A program made the position numbers and the translations under genes. A stretch of 64,000 nt of DNA, taken from positions 8,973,517 through 9,037,516 of the forward strand of contig CM070598.1 in the NCBI GenBank assembly GCA_036346395.1, written 5' to 3'. The stretch is from Hsuehochloa calcarea (taxonomy: Eukaryota > Streptophyta > Magnoliopsida > Poales > Poaceae). Within the stretch, counting starts at the first letter, position 1. Each line of letters opens with the position of its first letter. The notes under the pieces were generated by a model that saw nothing but the letters and a program-made list of their open reading frames with translations, ran no database searches and was not told the DNA's origin. Positions 1-11,326 of the stretch are shown piece after piece.

Positions 1-294
1 TCCGTTCGGACAGAAATGTACGGTGTTTTAGAAAAGGTAAAGTTAAACTTACTAATAAAGTTAAACTTACTAACTTTGAGTAATAATATTTGATAAATTA
101 TTTAGATTGGTTCACGAGTGAATAGTATTATTAGATTAGTTGTGATAAATATTTTAGTAATATAATAATTTTGCAATTTTTTACTAACATAATCACATAA
201 AAAAGTAATAGTCAAAGTTAGTTATTAGAGACTACACCGATATCCAAAATATCATACATTCTTAAACCGATATACATTCTTAAACCGATGTAGT
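1..294. other. AT-rich intergenic stretch
   Basis: I see no coding signal or recognisable element here. It lies just outside the left edge of the duplicated block that carries the first UDP-glucose dehydrogenase gene. Confidence 0.5.
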
Positions 295-539
295 AATTAA
301 CTCCGTAGTTACTAGTTAAGTTACTTTGTACTACCATTAGCTGGCCAGGCAAAAACCATGAAACAAGAGCGATGAAACCTGTTACTTGCCAAAATACATC
401 AATTCTGTAATGATTTCAGGAATACAATTGAAGAATCAACCGGCTACAAGAAGTTCATTGGATACAAGGAAACTTTAGGATGGTCCTCAAGCAGCACAAG
501 GCTTGGGGATTATAGATCTACAGACGGCGGTGCAAACAT

Positions 540-698
540 GAAAAACTTGGACAGAGATACTAACAGAACCCAGTTTTATGCCTGAGGGAAAACTCGTAGC
601 GTCTCCTGCAAAAACAAACTATAAAGAATGGTCAACCAGATCCTCTTATCGAATTTCTGCAGCTCCGGTGGCGCGCTTCCAATGGGACTTGTGGAGAA
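540..698 (-). other. Probable 3' UTR of UGDH copy 1
   Basis: This stretch directly follows the stop codon on the minus strand. It is almost identical to 11790-11952 at the second copy, whereas the DNA further out (295-530) is clearly more diverged. No poly(A) site can be fixed by eye. Confidence 0.5.
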
Positions 699-2141
699 TT
701 AAGCAACCGCGGGCATGTCCTTGAGCCATGCATCAAGCGGCTTGCCAATGGAGTAGACGATGAAGCCAATGTCCCGGAGCTTCTCAGCATCGACGATGTT
801 GCGCCCATCGAAGACGAAGGCCGGCTTCTGCATGTTGTCAAAGATCTTCTGGTAGTCCAAGGTCTTGAACTCGTCCCACTCGGTGAGGATGCAGAGGCCA
901 TGGGCCCCCTTGGTGGCCTCATACGCATCCCAGGCCATGCTCACCTGCTTCACGGCCGAGGGGCTTGTAGGCTGCAGGTGCATCGGGTGGTCCCAGTCAA
1001 ACTTGTTCATGGCGAGGTCCCGCTGGATCTGGTCCTCGGTAACCTGCGGATCGTAGATGCTGATACGAGCCTTGTCACCCAACAGGCCCTTGCACACATC
1101 AATCGCTGGGGTCTCCCTGGTGTCGCCGGTATCCTTCTTGAATGCGAAACCGAGAACGGCGATCTTCTTGCCGGAAACGGTGTTGAACATGGATGACACA
1201 ACACGGTTGACAAACCGGCTCTTCTGGTAGTCGTTGATCTTGATGACCTGCTTCCAGTAGTTGGCCACCTCGGGGAGGCCGTTGCACTCGCAGATGTACA
1301 CCAGGTTCAAGATGTCCTTCTGGAAGCAGGAGCCACCAAACCCAACACTGGCGTTCAGGAACTTGGGGCCAATCCTGGAGTCCTTCCCCACAGCGTAAGC
1401 CACCTCGGACACATTGGCACCAGTGGCCTCGCAGAGCGCCGACATGGCGTTCACAGAGGAGATCCTCTGAGCCAGGAATGCATTGGCAGCGAGCTTGGAG
1501 AGCTCAGCAGACCACAGGTTGGTGGTGATGATCCTGTCCTCGGGAACCCAGTGGGCGTACACATCCTTCAGAGCCTGAACAGCCTTCTTGCCAGCAGGGG
1601 TCTCCCGGCCACCAATGAGCACTCTGTCAGGCTTGAACAGGTCCTCGATCGCGGTGCCCTCCGCAAGGAACTCTGGGTTTGAGAGGATCTGGTAGTTGAT
1701 GCCCTTGCTGTTGTGGGTCAAGATCTTCTCAATAGCCTCTGCGGTCTTGACAGGGACAGTAGACTTCTCAACAACGATCTTGTCGGACTTGGAGACATCA
1801 GCAATCATGCGAGCAGCACTCTCCCAGTAGGTGAGGTCGGCAGCCTTGCCTGCTCCAAGGCCACGGGTCTTGGTGGGGGTGTTCACTGAGACAAAGATTA
1901 TGTCAGCCTCGGCGACGTGCTTCTCGACGTCCGTGCTGAAGAAGAGGTTCCTGCCCCTGCACTCCTTCACGACCTCATCGAGACCAGGTTCGTAGATCGG
2001 GAGCTGGTCGCTGTTCCAAGCTTCAATGCGAGGCTTGGAAATGTCAACAACCACCACCTCAATTGCTGGGCACTTGAGGGCGATGACAGCCATTGTTGGG
2101 CCGCCGACATAACCAGCTCCGATGCAGCAGATCTTCACCAT
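699..2141 (-). CDS. UGD: UDP-glucose 6-dehydrogenase, copy 1
   Basis: The enzyme oxidises UDP-glucose to UDP-glucuronate with two NAD+ in the cytosol, feeding wall polysaccharides such as xylans and pectins. The frame encodes 480 aa without introns, the usual length in plants. Residues 8-13 form the NAD-binding GAGYVG motif. The catalytic cysteine is Cys272 in GFGGSCFQKD, and a conserved lysine (Lys216) sits in the SKLAANAF segment. NAD-binding, central and UDP-binding domains are all present. The start is the ATG at 2141; an upstream in-frame GTG at 2150 is only leader sequence, and a splice acceptor lies 12 bases upstream of the ATG. It differs from copy 2 at five residues (Ser395, Met402, Ala403, Asp423, Asp457), all in the C-terminal part. 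No frameshift or stop was seen, so it is likely functional. Confidence 0.97.
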   Translation of the reverse strand: MVKICCIGAGYVGGPTMAVIALKCPAIEVVVVDISKPRIEAWNSDQLPIYEPGLDEVVKECRGRNLFFSTDVEKHVAEADIIFVSVNTPTKTRGLGAGKAADLTYWESAARMIADVSKSDKIVVEKSTVPVKTAEAIEKILTHNSKGINYQILSNPEFLAEGTAIEDLFKPDRVLIGGRETPAGKKAVQALKDVYAHWVPEDRIITTNLWSAELSKLAANAFLAQRISSVNAMSALCEATGANVSEVAYAVGKDSRIGPKFLNASVGFGGSCFQKDILNLVYICECNGLPEVANYWKQVIKINDYQKSRFVNRVVSSMFNTVSGKKIAVLGFAFKKDTGDTRETPAIDVCKGLLGDKARISIYDPQVTEDQIQRDLAMNKFDWDHPMHLQPTSPSAVKQVSMAWDAYEATKGAHGLCILTEWDEFKTLDYQKIFDNMQKPAFVFDGRNIVDAEKLRDIGFIVYSIGKPLDAWLKDMPAVA

Positions 2142-2153
2142 CTTGTCCACTTA

Positions 2154-2713
2154 CTGCGTATCTGTGATCGCAAAGAGTGATGTTCAGAGGACTTTAAAAT
2201 AGGACAGTGAAAGCTATTACTTAGATCAGACATAGTGAGCACATTTTTGAGTTAACAGAGGCAATCGAGATTCAGATCTTGAAAAAACAATATGTGGCAT
2301 AAATGCAGGATTGAAACAGCAAGCACATACAGAGTCAGGTTCTAAGAATGCAAACCAATTAATTAGGTAAACAAGCATGAGCAGTTCTGAATAATCAAAT
2401 ATTGGCAACTTCTCGGCATCGGCTAACTTGAGGGGAAAAGACTACATGCAAGGAGAATGACAGAATGAAAGAAAAGCACAACAATCATCTGATTAAATGC
2501 AAACTAAATTCATGGCATTAACAAATACTAGTCAAGTTACTAAATCCAACAAGGGAGCACATTGAATCTCAAGCGAACTCTCAGATCTAGAGAGAGTATC
2601 TTAAGAGAACCTGAGAAAGAACAACTACAACATGAAACCACACTTCTTGCAAGATCAGATACAAAACTACGAACTAAATCAAAAGTGATGCATGGGATCA
2701 GGGAGACCCTCAC
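2154..2713 (-). other. Leader intron of UGDH copy 1
   Basis: The donor reads G|GTGAGGG at 2714/2713 and the acceptor CAG ends at 2154, giving 560 bp. Both junctions are conserved at copy 2. The resulting leader exon runs from about 2810 (some 30 bases below the TATA box) to 2714 and contains no upstream ATG. Splicing is inferred from junction sequence and conservation, not transcripts. Confidence 0.7.
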
Positions 2714-2835
2714 CGGATCTCAAGAACTTCAGGAAGATCTTGAGGAGGGCACTGCTAGAGAAGAGAAATGGAGGCGACCTCTTGTATGCAGAGAGAAGCT
2801 GCCTACAAGTTGTATGAAGAAGGAAGGCTACAACT

Positions 2836-2844
2836 CCTTATATA
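2836..2844 (-). promoter_or_regulatory. Proximal TATA box, UGDH copy 1
   Basis: On the minus strand this reads TATATAAGG. The same box with the same surroundings lies at 14200-14208 in the duplicate. It is about 120 bases upstream of the leader donor site, which fits a first exon of roughly 95 bases. Confidence 0.7.
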
Positions 2845-2970
2845 CTCCTTCCCACAAACCCACCAAATTAGATCTACCCCTCTCCCCCTTTGAAAAAAAA
2901 ATAACTGTGTGAAGGCTGGTCAGAAATAAGAACAAATGAGCAGGTGTGAGTTGGTCTTACAAGGCAAAGT

Positions 2971-4159
2971 GCTCTCCTGCCATCCATGAGCCCACTAAGC
3001 TTGCATTAATACAAAAGGTTCCCACGAGTCCATGACACACCACCAACCTCTTTACTTTAACCCATCAGAAAAATAAGACCAGACGCTCAAACAAAAGGTG
3101 CTACGCTGTTATGGTATAATTGAAGAGTGTGATCAGATCTGCAATGGGGCAACAAGAGGGGTCCTAATGCTGACTAGGATGCATAGGGTTGACCTCAAAT
3201 ATTGCGATGGTGGGAACCAAGCGAAAAAATAAAGGAGCAGGCCTTAAGCATGGAAGCCGATCTCAAAGAATAAAATATAGAATAAAATGAGAGAGCGAGG
3301 AGATAGAATCATAGAATGGTGGGGTGCGCATGGTGGTTGAAAATGGTGACATCGTTTATTTTCATGTGGATCCTACAGGTGGTGCTATTGTGACTAAATA
3401 CACAAGACATTGTCATCACATGTGAGTCCCACCTTATGGCCCCTTTGGGCCACAAGTATCAAGGATGCCCTAAACTGATGCCCTAAACTATCTCTATCTC
3501 TCGTTCAATGTATACAACAAGGGATCCCATACAACAAAGGTCAGACATGGGGAGCCGAAATGGCTGTGTACATGTAGCCCATGAACAGAACATGGTCTGC
3601 ATAATAACTGGGGATAAGCACATGCAGTATTTTAATCCATAGTCGACTATAACAGCAGCCAAATAATTGAGATCACAACCATGAATAATGTAACCTAGAA
3701 TGCAAAAGTTACAGCGTTAGATTGAGATGTAAGAAATGACAAGCTGTATCCATCCACTGGAAGCAGTAGAAACGTTCAAAGCCTAGACACAGTCAAATTC
3801 AGGAAGTTGATGCTGATGCTTGTCCCAATACTCACAAATCTCACCAACCAAAACATGTGTATCATAAATCGTTCGTACTGTTTACTGATTAAGATACAAA
3901 GGCTAAATCTTCTACAGGGAAACTCCAGAGTACATAGTATAAAAAGAGAAACTCAAAAAAGAATTATGGAGAGACCTTCTTTTAACATTAAAAAAAGTGC
4001 AAGCAGGAAAAGAAGGAATTTTCATAGTCTTGAGTCACTGTCATTTGATTACTGCAACTAATAGACTAAGAAAGACTCCATCTTTCTTTCTTCCTTAAGT
4101 CACCATTTAGGAAGAAACTGCTAATAAGAAACTTCTTTACAGAGTCCAAACTCCAAAGT
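2971..4159. other. 1.19 kb segment present only in UGDH copy 1 upstream region
   Basis: In copy 2 the sequence runs straight from the promoter flank into the downstream flank at a single CAAAGT. In copy 1 two CAAAGT copies (2965-2970 and 4154-4159) bracket this segment. It is either an insertion with a 6-base target duplication in copy 1 or a microhomology deletion in copy 2. I could not find clear terminal inverted repeats or a coding frame in it. Confidence 0.65.
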
Positions 4160-4828
4160 CATGGATTGTCACACGTTCCAGCTAACAAGTCAACAAAATC
4201 CTAAGTTTTTTCTTCCTAAATGACAATTTCTGAGTACAAGTTATTATATATACACATAATACAGATCAAAAATATATTCAACCTGCCTAAATCAAATCTA
4301 AAACCATTTGTGCTCTATGAAAAAAAATCCCAAGATTATATCGCCTTCTCCATGACCAAGAAAGTCATAAAACAGCATAAGACAACAAATTAAACATATC
4401 ACAATTAAAAACCACCACCACCAACATCAACAACGATCACAACAACAAAATAAAGAGAACCTCCTTAAGACATTTTAACAAACACCAGATCTACATCTCA
4501 ACTCTCAAGCCCCCTCCCCACTCCAACAATAATTTACGCACAAATCCACCGACAATGGAGTGGAGCAAAGGAACGAGTGCCATCTCCCCCACCCGATTCG
4601 GTTGTAACCGCTACAGAAGCAGCTAACCAAAGAAAAGTTGGCGATTCGTCTTTAAGTGCCTCTCAAGCGACCAAGAAACGCATCAACCCACCTACACACG
4701 CCTGTACTGCCAAAGAACCGGAAAATTAGGGCTCTTTGATGGTGGATTGGATCCTGGCGTCCCCAACACGCAAAGAGAACAACAATAAGTGCGGATCGGA
4801 GCAGCGAGGAGGAAAATTTCTGCATTAC

Positions 4829-5008
4829 CTTCAACCTCGTGGTTGCTTGGTGTGATGGAGAACGGCGTTAATTTTGTCCTTGCCTTTTTCCCCTCTTATT
4901 TGATCTAGTCTGTGATGGGAGTTTTTCGTCGTACAAACTCCCTCTTATTTGATCTAGTCTGTGATGGGAGTTTTTCGTCGTCAAGTTTGTACGGGTTAAA
5001 CTGAGAAG
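4829..5008 (-). other. Distal leader exon of UGDH copy 1, probably decayed
   Basis: The donor GAAG|GTAATGC at 4829/4828 is identical to the one at 14971/14970. Homology to the copy 2 leader holds to about 5008 and then stops abruptly, so the TATA box seen at copy 2 is missing. A 49-base direct duplication (starting at 4892 and again at 4941) expands the exon. This promoter is probably dead. Confidence 0.5.
4892..4985. repeat. Tandem duplication, 49-base unit
   Basis: Two head-to-tail units begin at 4892 and 4941, both starting CCTCTTATTTGATCTAG and ending in the TTTTTCGTCG stretch. Copy 2 of the gene has a single version. Confidence 0.85.
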
Positions 5009-5009
5009 G

Positions 5010-5860
5010 AAACAGTAACTACTACTCTTTTTTGTTGCCCTTTTGGAGAGCTCTAATTTAATTATTGCCATATAATTTTTTTAGAACAACATAATTGCCT
5101 AAATTCCAGTAAATAAATTTCAATAGAGATTCAGAATCTGGACATGTGAGGTTTAATTATACATTAAAAAAATCTAAGTGCTCTGAACCAAGGATCAAAA
5201 TTTCGGTTCCGTGATTTCTACGACACTGCAATGATCAGAATCGATTGGTTACCGAAAAATTCAAAAAAAACCGATACAAATTTGAATTTCAAAATTGAAT
5301 TTGGTTTTCGATCGGACGATTACTGCAGAATCAAAAACCGACAAAAAACCGAAAAAGCGGAATTCAAAAAAAAAAAAATCCTCTTTTATGTTTTAATAGT
5401 GCTAAATATACTAAAAACTAATGTTTCAATACATAGTCTAGCATAACAATGCCTAAACCAACTAGAGAAGGACATTATGGAGTCAAAAATTTAAATTTGC
5501 ATTAAAAATATCCCGGCGGGTATTCGTTTCCTGGAGCCGACCGGTAAACCGGTTACGGCCGGTAAACGGCGATTACCGGCCGGTATTTCAATTCATGCTC
5601 TTAACCATGTAATTTTGCCAAAAAATTATAGTTCCTTCTATTTTACCCTTTTTTAAAAAAAAGATAATGAAAAGGCTACGGGCGTTGATAAAGGATGTTG
5701 CGAATAGTTGTACATAGACATCGTGTTAATTTTGTGAAGCGTGTACGGCTAGTGCATAACATGCCTTCCAACCAAACGCTAATGATCACTAGGAAGAACC
5801 ATACTGATCACATATTCACGTCTCAAAAATAAATAAATGAAAAGAAACCACCAAACGCTA
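5010..5860. repeat. Unshared DNA replacing the copy 1 distal promoter
   Basis: This stretch has no counterpart at copy 2. It contains a run of CCGG-rich short palindromes at about 5515-5585 (variants of ACCGGTAAACCGG and CGGCCGGTA) beside A-rich DNA. The look is that of dispersed grass repeat DNA, but I cannot assign a family and see no gene. Confidence 0.4.
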
Positions 5861-7189
5861 ATCATGTGCTTCTTTTGAAAAGAATAACATCGCACAAAAG
5901 CGCGTCAAAGTGCTCATGTAACAAAAGACCCTCATGCACAGGGGAATGTGTCTCCTTAACTACCAAAAATCGCCATTTGCTATCAAATTTTGGTGAGGCG
6001 GATGCCGACTCAAATGGTCTACTACTCTACTCAGCATCAGACTGCAACAGCATCCAGATTTAATGAGCTGACAAGGCCCTTGCACTGTGGAAATCTACCT
6101 CTAACACAAACCTAAATAACACCGTGTCCAAACAAAACCAATTATACCAAATTCCAACAACATCTTCAGACCATACATAGGCGAATAAAATGCCTGCACA
6201 CACTCAAGACGACTTCAACTTACAGCTGGCCTAAACTGGCCTAAACATGGACTCAAGGATAACAGACCGTGATTGGAGAGGTCCATTCCGTTAAGAATTG
6301 GGAGATACATGTAGTTATCATGTGGTTTTAGCAAGTCATTGTCCTTCAATTTCCAGGCCAAGTGAATACTTGCAACCTGATGTACATGTGATGTGAGTTT
6401 GGCAAAGTTAGGAGAGGTGCCAATTAGTCTGAAAGGAACTGTTCAGTTAGGCCAGGGGAGCAGAGATAAATGGCATGCATCAACAGCTTGACTCATGTTT
6501 TTTTTTTGCCCTCCTTTTGTCCTTCTCTCATCATGGGCAACATGGCATGTGTCTCCTTTGGGCACACTACTGTGTGCTAGCAAACATGTGGGCAGGCAGG
6601 CTCACCTAACACGGTTACACGGTGGTGAAGAAATCATTCATTCTTGCTGCAAAAGTGCAAGTTCTTTTTTGCCCTCTCACTCCATTAGAACAGCAACAGG
6701 AAGAAAGTTGGAACAGTTGAGCCCAAAAAACTACTGTTGCACCGACAGAGATGCTAGATATGCATATTTTTTTCTTTCTTTAACTGTTTTTTTTTTTTGC
6801 GAAGTAAGGTTGTTAGTTTGTGAATCCAGGAAAATTAGCAGCAACACTGCAGCAGCGATCTTTTTTCCCTGAAATCTGAACTCTGAAGTTCTGGATGAAT
6901 GGATGGCACCATACATACTATCTCGTTATTCAGGTTGTAAAGTACATTATTCAAGTCATTTGTATCGGATCTCTGAGATCAATAACCGTAACCTTTAATT
7001 TGTAATTTGCTCTTCAGATAACGAAGCATCGAGCGATCTCTCCAAAGAAAAAATCACATGAATCAATAGATGTACAGACAAAGAATCATTGAGCTGCAGG
7101 CCGGGACCATCAGTTAGGGGAGCAATGTATGGTTTCGCAAGCCGGGAACGGGAGGGGCATATAAAATACGAGTTGTTTTCTGTGCACGT
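5861..7189. other. Non-coding upstream block shared by both UGDH copies
   Basis: The block aligns with about 15655-16135 and 17755-18460 with many small indels. The solo LTR of copy 2 is inserted in its equivalent. Short open frames are not conserved between the copies, so I read it as non-coding. Confidence 0.6.
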
Positions 7190-7680
7190 GAGGAACCAAA
7201 GCAGCCTCAAGCCTCGCAGCCAGCAGAGGCCGACAGGTCGTTAGAAGTTGGCGCAGCGAGCAGCGTCACCACAAAACTCCAACCGATCGGTCGGTCGTTC
7301 CTGGCAGCGGCGGCCACGACCGTGATCACGTCGGAGTCCGGCTCATCGGAAGAAGGCCGTGCCTTTTTCCCTGAGAAGGCGACAAAATTGTCTGGATCGA
7401 GTGAGCTGGCGTGCAGTGCGCGGGAAGGACAGGAATCCGAGGCTCCGAGACGCTCCTGCTGGCGCTGGCATCTCCCGTCACGTGCACACGGCGCCAGTGC
7501 ACCGACCGAGAACGACCGACGGCGTACGCCTCTTGGGGCTTGCCGCGCGGCAGCCTGCGGCGGTGGGCCGTGGGCGACTGCCACCTCGCCGGTCCCGTGG
7601 TGGATACCCATTCTATCGCACCGCTGCTGAAACCAGGATGACTTCCTTGTTCATGAGCAATCGCAAATTGCACTCGCTCG
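7190..7680. other. GC-rich conserved stretch at the duplication edge
   Basis: It aligns with about 18480-18978 and is much more GC-rich than its surroundings. Open frames on both strands cover it in each copy, but the same frame is not kept: short indels of non-multiples of three separate the copies. It could be an old exon or promoter of a lost gene. Confidence 0.45.
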
Positions 7681-7689
7681 TTTAGAACA

Positions 7690-8699
7690 GATCTAATAGT
7701 TTAGAATAGATATAATAGTTAGAGATAACTTTGTTTTTAATATATACTATACTATCTTTAAATATATTATCTTTAATATACAGTCTCTAACACATTTTTT
7801 AACATTTATATTTTATAATTTTTCTTTGAAACGGATTCACGTGTCAACTACAGTAGATTAATGTATCATATCTTGTTTCGCGTTATCCTATCTTGTTTCG
7901 TTTGCACGATAGTCTCTTCAGGAAGAGACGATATGTGCTCTTTCCTCCCTCTCTTTTCTCCACATAAGATTTTGTTGATATGACATAGCTAACAGACGAC
8001 AATAAATACATTATTGAATATACCCTTAGCTCGTTGTTCCTTCACACAAAGGGCTAGGGCCCCAGGAGACGGGACTTCTCGGGCCTGTCTGTGTACGGAC
8101 ATCTTTTCTTAGGGACTAGACAATGATTTGACGAGGATCGTTGACTCCTTAAAGTTAGCAAGTCACACTCACATCCCCTAGAGTGCCACATGTAGTTCTC
8201 TTTACATCTGAGTTGTCGTTCGCCGCTACAAAACTCTGCTGTGCGAGCCGTCGCTCCCAAGTGATTCAGCAACTTCCAACGAAGATTCAAAAAAAACATT
8301 CAATTTTGGGACTTTCAACTGAGATTCAAGAACTTTCGTTTGACACTCAATATTTCCATCTAAAAAAAGAACTTTTAACACAAAAAAAATCCAAACTTTC
8401 CACTCGAAGTCCCTAGCTTTCACCACCTTCCCAAATGGCAGTCGACTGTCCCACCACAGCAGCACCGCCTCACGTGCGGCCTAGACGACGGGGGTTAGCA
8501 TCAAACTAGTGGTGACTGATAAGCAACTTCACGTTCTCCTTTGCCTTGCCCAAAGTGTTCGATGGTGGTGGCAAGGCATAGAGCACAACACACGAGGTGA
8601 CCGACGATGCACGGTGGTAGAGGAGAGGGATGAAATGTGCACGACAAGCGAATAGCTCTAGGCGAGGAGATACGAAGGGATACTGGTAGACTACATTAG
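7690..8699. other. Intergenic, no gene recognised
   Basis: The first 300 bases are AT-rich and contain a small hairpin (arms GTCTCTT and AAGAGAC near 7911-7928). The remainder has mixed composition. I see no conserved protein. Confidence 0.4.
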
Positions 8700-10020
8700 C
8701 GCGTAATTAAAAATTCTATCATGTAAATCAGAAGAAGAAAAATCATGTTAAGTACAATAAAACAGAAATTCGGAATAAAAATAGCAATTTGATTTCCATA
8801 CGAATTCCTAAGTAAAATCCATAAATAAGTATAATTTAGAATTTAAAAATAAACAAAAAAAATACAATTAGATTTGTATATGAAATCAAACAATAAAATA
8901 ACTGAAATTGGGAATTAAAAATAAAATAAAATAAAATTATCAATTTTACTTCGATACAAACTCCAATAATTATAATACAAAATAAAAATTTAAAACTAAT
9001 TGGCAATTAGATTTGTATATGAAATCCAATAAAAATAACCAAAACTTGAAATCAAAAATAAATTAAAATTATCAATTTCATTTCAATTCGAATTTCAAAG
9101 TAATATCCCAAAATTGTTGTAATTCGGAATAAAAACTTAAGGAAATCTAGCAATTAGATTCGTATATGTATTCCATGGAACAATAACTAAAATTCAGAAT
9201 AAAAATAAAAGAAAATTTGTAATTTCATTTCCATATAAATTCAAAAGTAAAATCCCAAAATTACTAAATTTTGGAATAAAATAATTTAATTTAGTAGTTT
9301 GATTTGTAAATGAACTCCAATCAAAATAACTAAAATGTTGAATAACAATAAAAGTTATAACGAGGATAGCAGGAATTGTGTCAGAGGAGACACAAAAGAA
9401 GTAACCACATTCGCACTCAATGGCTAGAAATTCCCACATTAATCGGAGGAAAATGAGTAAGATCTACACCCTCGATCGTCATGGGTCCAAATTATAACGT
9501 TTTAGATTAAAAGAAGTTTGTGCCAAGTACAATAAAACTAAAATTCAGAATGAAAAATAAAATAAAATTTGCAATTTGAATTCCATATGAATCCCTAAGT
9601 AAAATATGTAAATAATTATATTTCAGAATAAAATTTAAAGAAAATTGTCAATTAGATTCGTATACAAAATTAAACAAAAAACAACAAAATTTTGGAGTAA
9701 AAGAAAACGTAAAATAAGCAATTTGATTTTGATACAAATTGCAAGCTAAATTCCCTAAATGATTGTAATTTAGAATTAAATTGAAGAAAAGTTAGCAATT
9801 TGATTTGTATACGAATTCCAAGAAAAATAACTAAAATTTGGAATAATTTTTTTACAATTTGATTTGCATACAAATTACAAAGTAAAATCCCTACATAACT
9901 AAAATTTAGGATAAATTAAATAATTTTTTTGAATAATAACTCCAATAAAAAATAACTAGAATTTTGAATTAAAAATAAAAATTATAATGAGGATAGCATA
10001 AATGGTGTCGGAGGAGACCA
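8700..10020. repeat. Degenerate AT-rich satellite
   Basis: Diverged units of about 70 bases alternate between two types. One starts near CAATTTGATTTCCATACGAA and one near CAATTAGATTTGTATATGAA; both end in runs like GGAATAAAAATAAA. A longer order is also visible: a GAGGATAGCA ... GGAGAC stretch at about 9361 recurs at about 9990, roughly 630 bases later. Open frames here are only a result of low stop density on one strand. Confidence 0.75.
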
Positions 10021-10489
10021 CAAAAGAGTGTAGTTGCATCGATTTGTCTTGCAAGAAGACATTGACACACAGAGAAACGAAGAGTCGAGGCGACGACAAC
10101 AGAGATGAGAACAATGTCGTGTTGTTCACCTTAGCCGTTCAACGAAGACAAAGTCATGCTGCTCGCTCGAGCCATTGAAGAGAAATGCCAAATTTGAAGG
10201 AGCTAAGAGGCGCGACAACGAGTGGTGAGCGTTAGCATTGTTGAATTAGTCGATGGCCAAACAAGCTTGATTTGTGTTTTCGTTGCCCAAGTTGTATTTT
10301 TCTTCAAGCTTCTACTATCATTTCCATTGTTTATGATGTTTTAAAAATCCCTAAATAAAGAAATTTTGATTAAAAAAATCCAAGGTGAAATCCTTAAATA
10401 CCAGGTCCAGTTATTAATACTATGTATTATTTTAAGATCTTTTTAGTTAAATCGACAAATGGATTGTATTTCATCAATGTTTTCTATGT
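10021..10489. other. Intergenic with one dispersed repeat
   Basis: About 70 bases from 10286 (starting CCCAAGTTGTATTTTTCTTC) recur in diverged form at about 25539. I see no gene. Confidence 0.4.
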
Positions 10490-11070
10490 GTGATAGCTAC
10501 TAATCTGGGACCAGTTCAGAATACACAGAGGGTTTCAGATGTATAAATCCTGGTCCATGACAGGTAACCATGTGAGGGAGTCGGCATCGCCACACACTGC
10601 CACTTTTGCAGACCGAGATAACAACACACTTCGATGCTACCTTTCCGCACCGAAAAGACCACACTCCACCATGCCCCCATTTCAAACCGAAAAGACTGCA
10701 CTTGGTCACACCACACACTGCCACTTTTGCAGACCGAGATAACAACACACTTTGCTGCTACCTTTCTGCACTAAAAAGTCTACACTCCACCACGTCCCCT
10801 TTTCAGACTGAAAAGACCACACGCTGCGGCTTTTGCAGACCGAGTTGACAATGCACTACCACACCACCTTTTCAAACCAAAAGGAACGCAACACGACACG
10901 CCATAAACTGTCACTTTTGCAGACCGAGATGACAACACACTACAACACTACCTTTGCAAACAGAAAATACCACACTCCGCCATGCCATCTTTTAAGACCG
11001 AACAAACAGAAAATACCACACTCCGCTATGCCATCTTTTAAGACCGAAAAGACCTATTATAAAAGGAGAG
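10490..11070 (+). repeat. Minisatellite ending at a TATA box
   Basis: The phrase CTTTTGCAGACCGAG starts at 10603, 10734, 10830 (one-base variant nearby) and 10914, giving unequal units of 131, 96 and 84 bases. Each unit contains sub-repeats of the ACCGAAAAGACCACACTCC type. The array stops at about 11045 and is followed at once by TATTATAAAAGGAGAG near 11054. The first 50 bases resemble the end of the LTR at 19767-22838 (shared TAGCTACT ... CACAGAGGG). This looks like the U3 region of a decayed LTR, with enhancer-like repeats upstream of a TATA box. No gene follows. Confidence 0.6.
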
Positions 11071-11186
11071 AGAAGAGAGTTGAAGGAGAACACTACACCA
11101 CCACACACAACACTTCACTAAAGCTTACTTCCCACAACACTAAATCTTTATGTTGAATTCTCTACATATAAATTAAAAAAATTAAG

Positions 11187-11326
11187 ACCTTGTCGCCATT
11201 CCAATTGGTGACAGTATCCCTGACGCCAATTGAACTGACGAAATTATCATTTTCAATCGGCGACAAGAACCTCTACGAAATATTCCAATTATCAACGGGG
11301 ATACTGTCGCCAATCGGAATAACGAT
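11187..11326. repeat. Foldback of about 30-base arms
   Basis: The left arm near 11187-11217 (core CCAATTGGTGACAGTATCC) pairs with 11296-11326 (core GGATACTGTCGCCAATCGG). A third partial copy in left-arm orientation is at 11336-11361. I cannot assign it to a transposon family. Confidence 0.6.

Larger units (their letters stand above)
295..7680. repeat. Segmental duplication, copy 1
   Basis: This block is alignable by eye with 11520-18978: same order, same orientation, same gene. Matching landmarks are the 3' flank near 310, the whole coding region, the proximal TATA box, the distal leader exon near 4830, non-coding DNA at 5860-6470 and a GC-rich stretch at 7190-7680. Copy 1 alone has a 1.19 kb segment at 2971-4159 and unshared DNA at about 5010-5860. 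Copy 2 alone has a solo LTR. The duplication is inferred from shared gene order; the edges are approximate. Confidence 0.85.

Noticed and set aside
2142..2150. An extended UGDH start three codons upstream
   Set aside because: The upstream codon is GTG, not ATG, and lies in the leader just after the splice acceptor; the ATG at 2141 gives the family's usual N-terminus.
7190..7680. Overlapping open frames suggesting a small gene at the duplication edge
   Set aside because: The equivalent frames at 18480-18978 are shifted by indels, so no protein is conserved between the copies.
7690..8030. A MITE suggested by AT-richness and a small internal hairpin
   Set aside because: I could not find matching terminal inverted repeats with a target duplication.
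9194..9873. Minus-strand frames of 67-81 codons in the AT-rich satellite
   Set aside because: They follow the repeat units and contain only Phe, Ile, Leu and Asn-rich sequence, as expected from poly-A-biased repeats.
10500..11156. Frames of 67-107 codons with repeated Cys and His residues that look like zinc fingers
   Set aside because: The residues recur because the DNA is a minisatellite; unit lengths of 131, 96 and 84 bases do not keep one frame.
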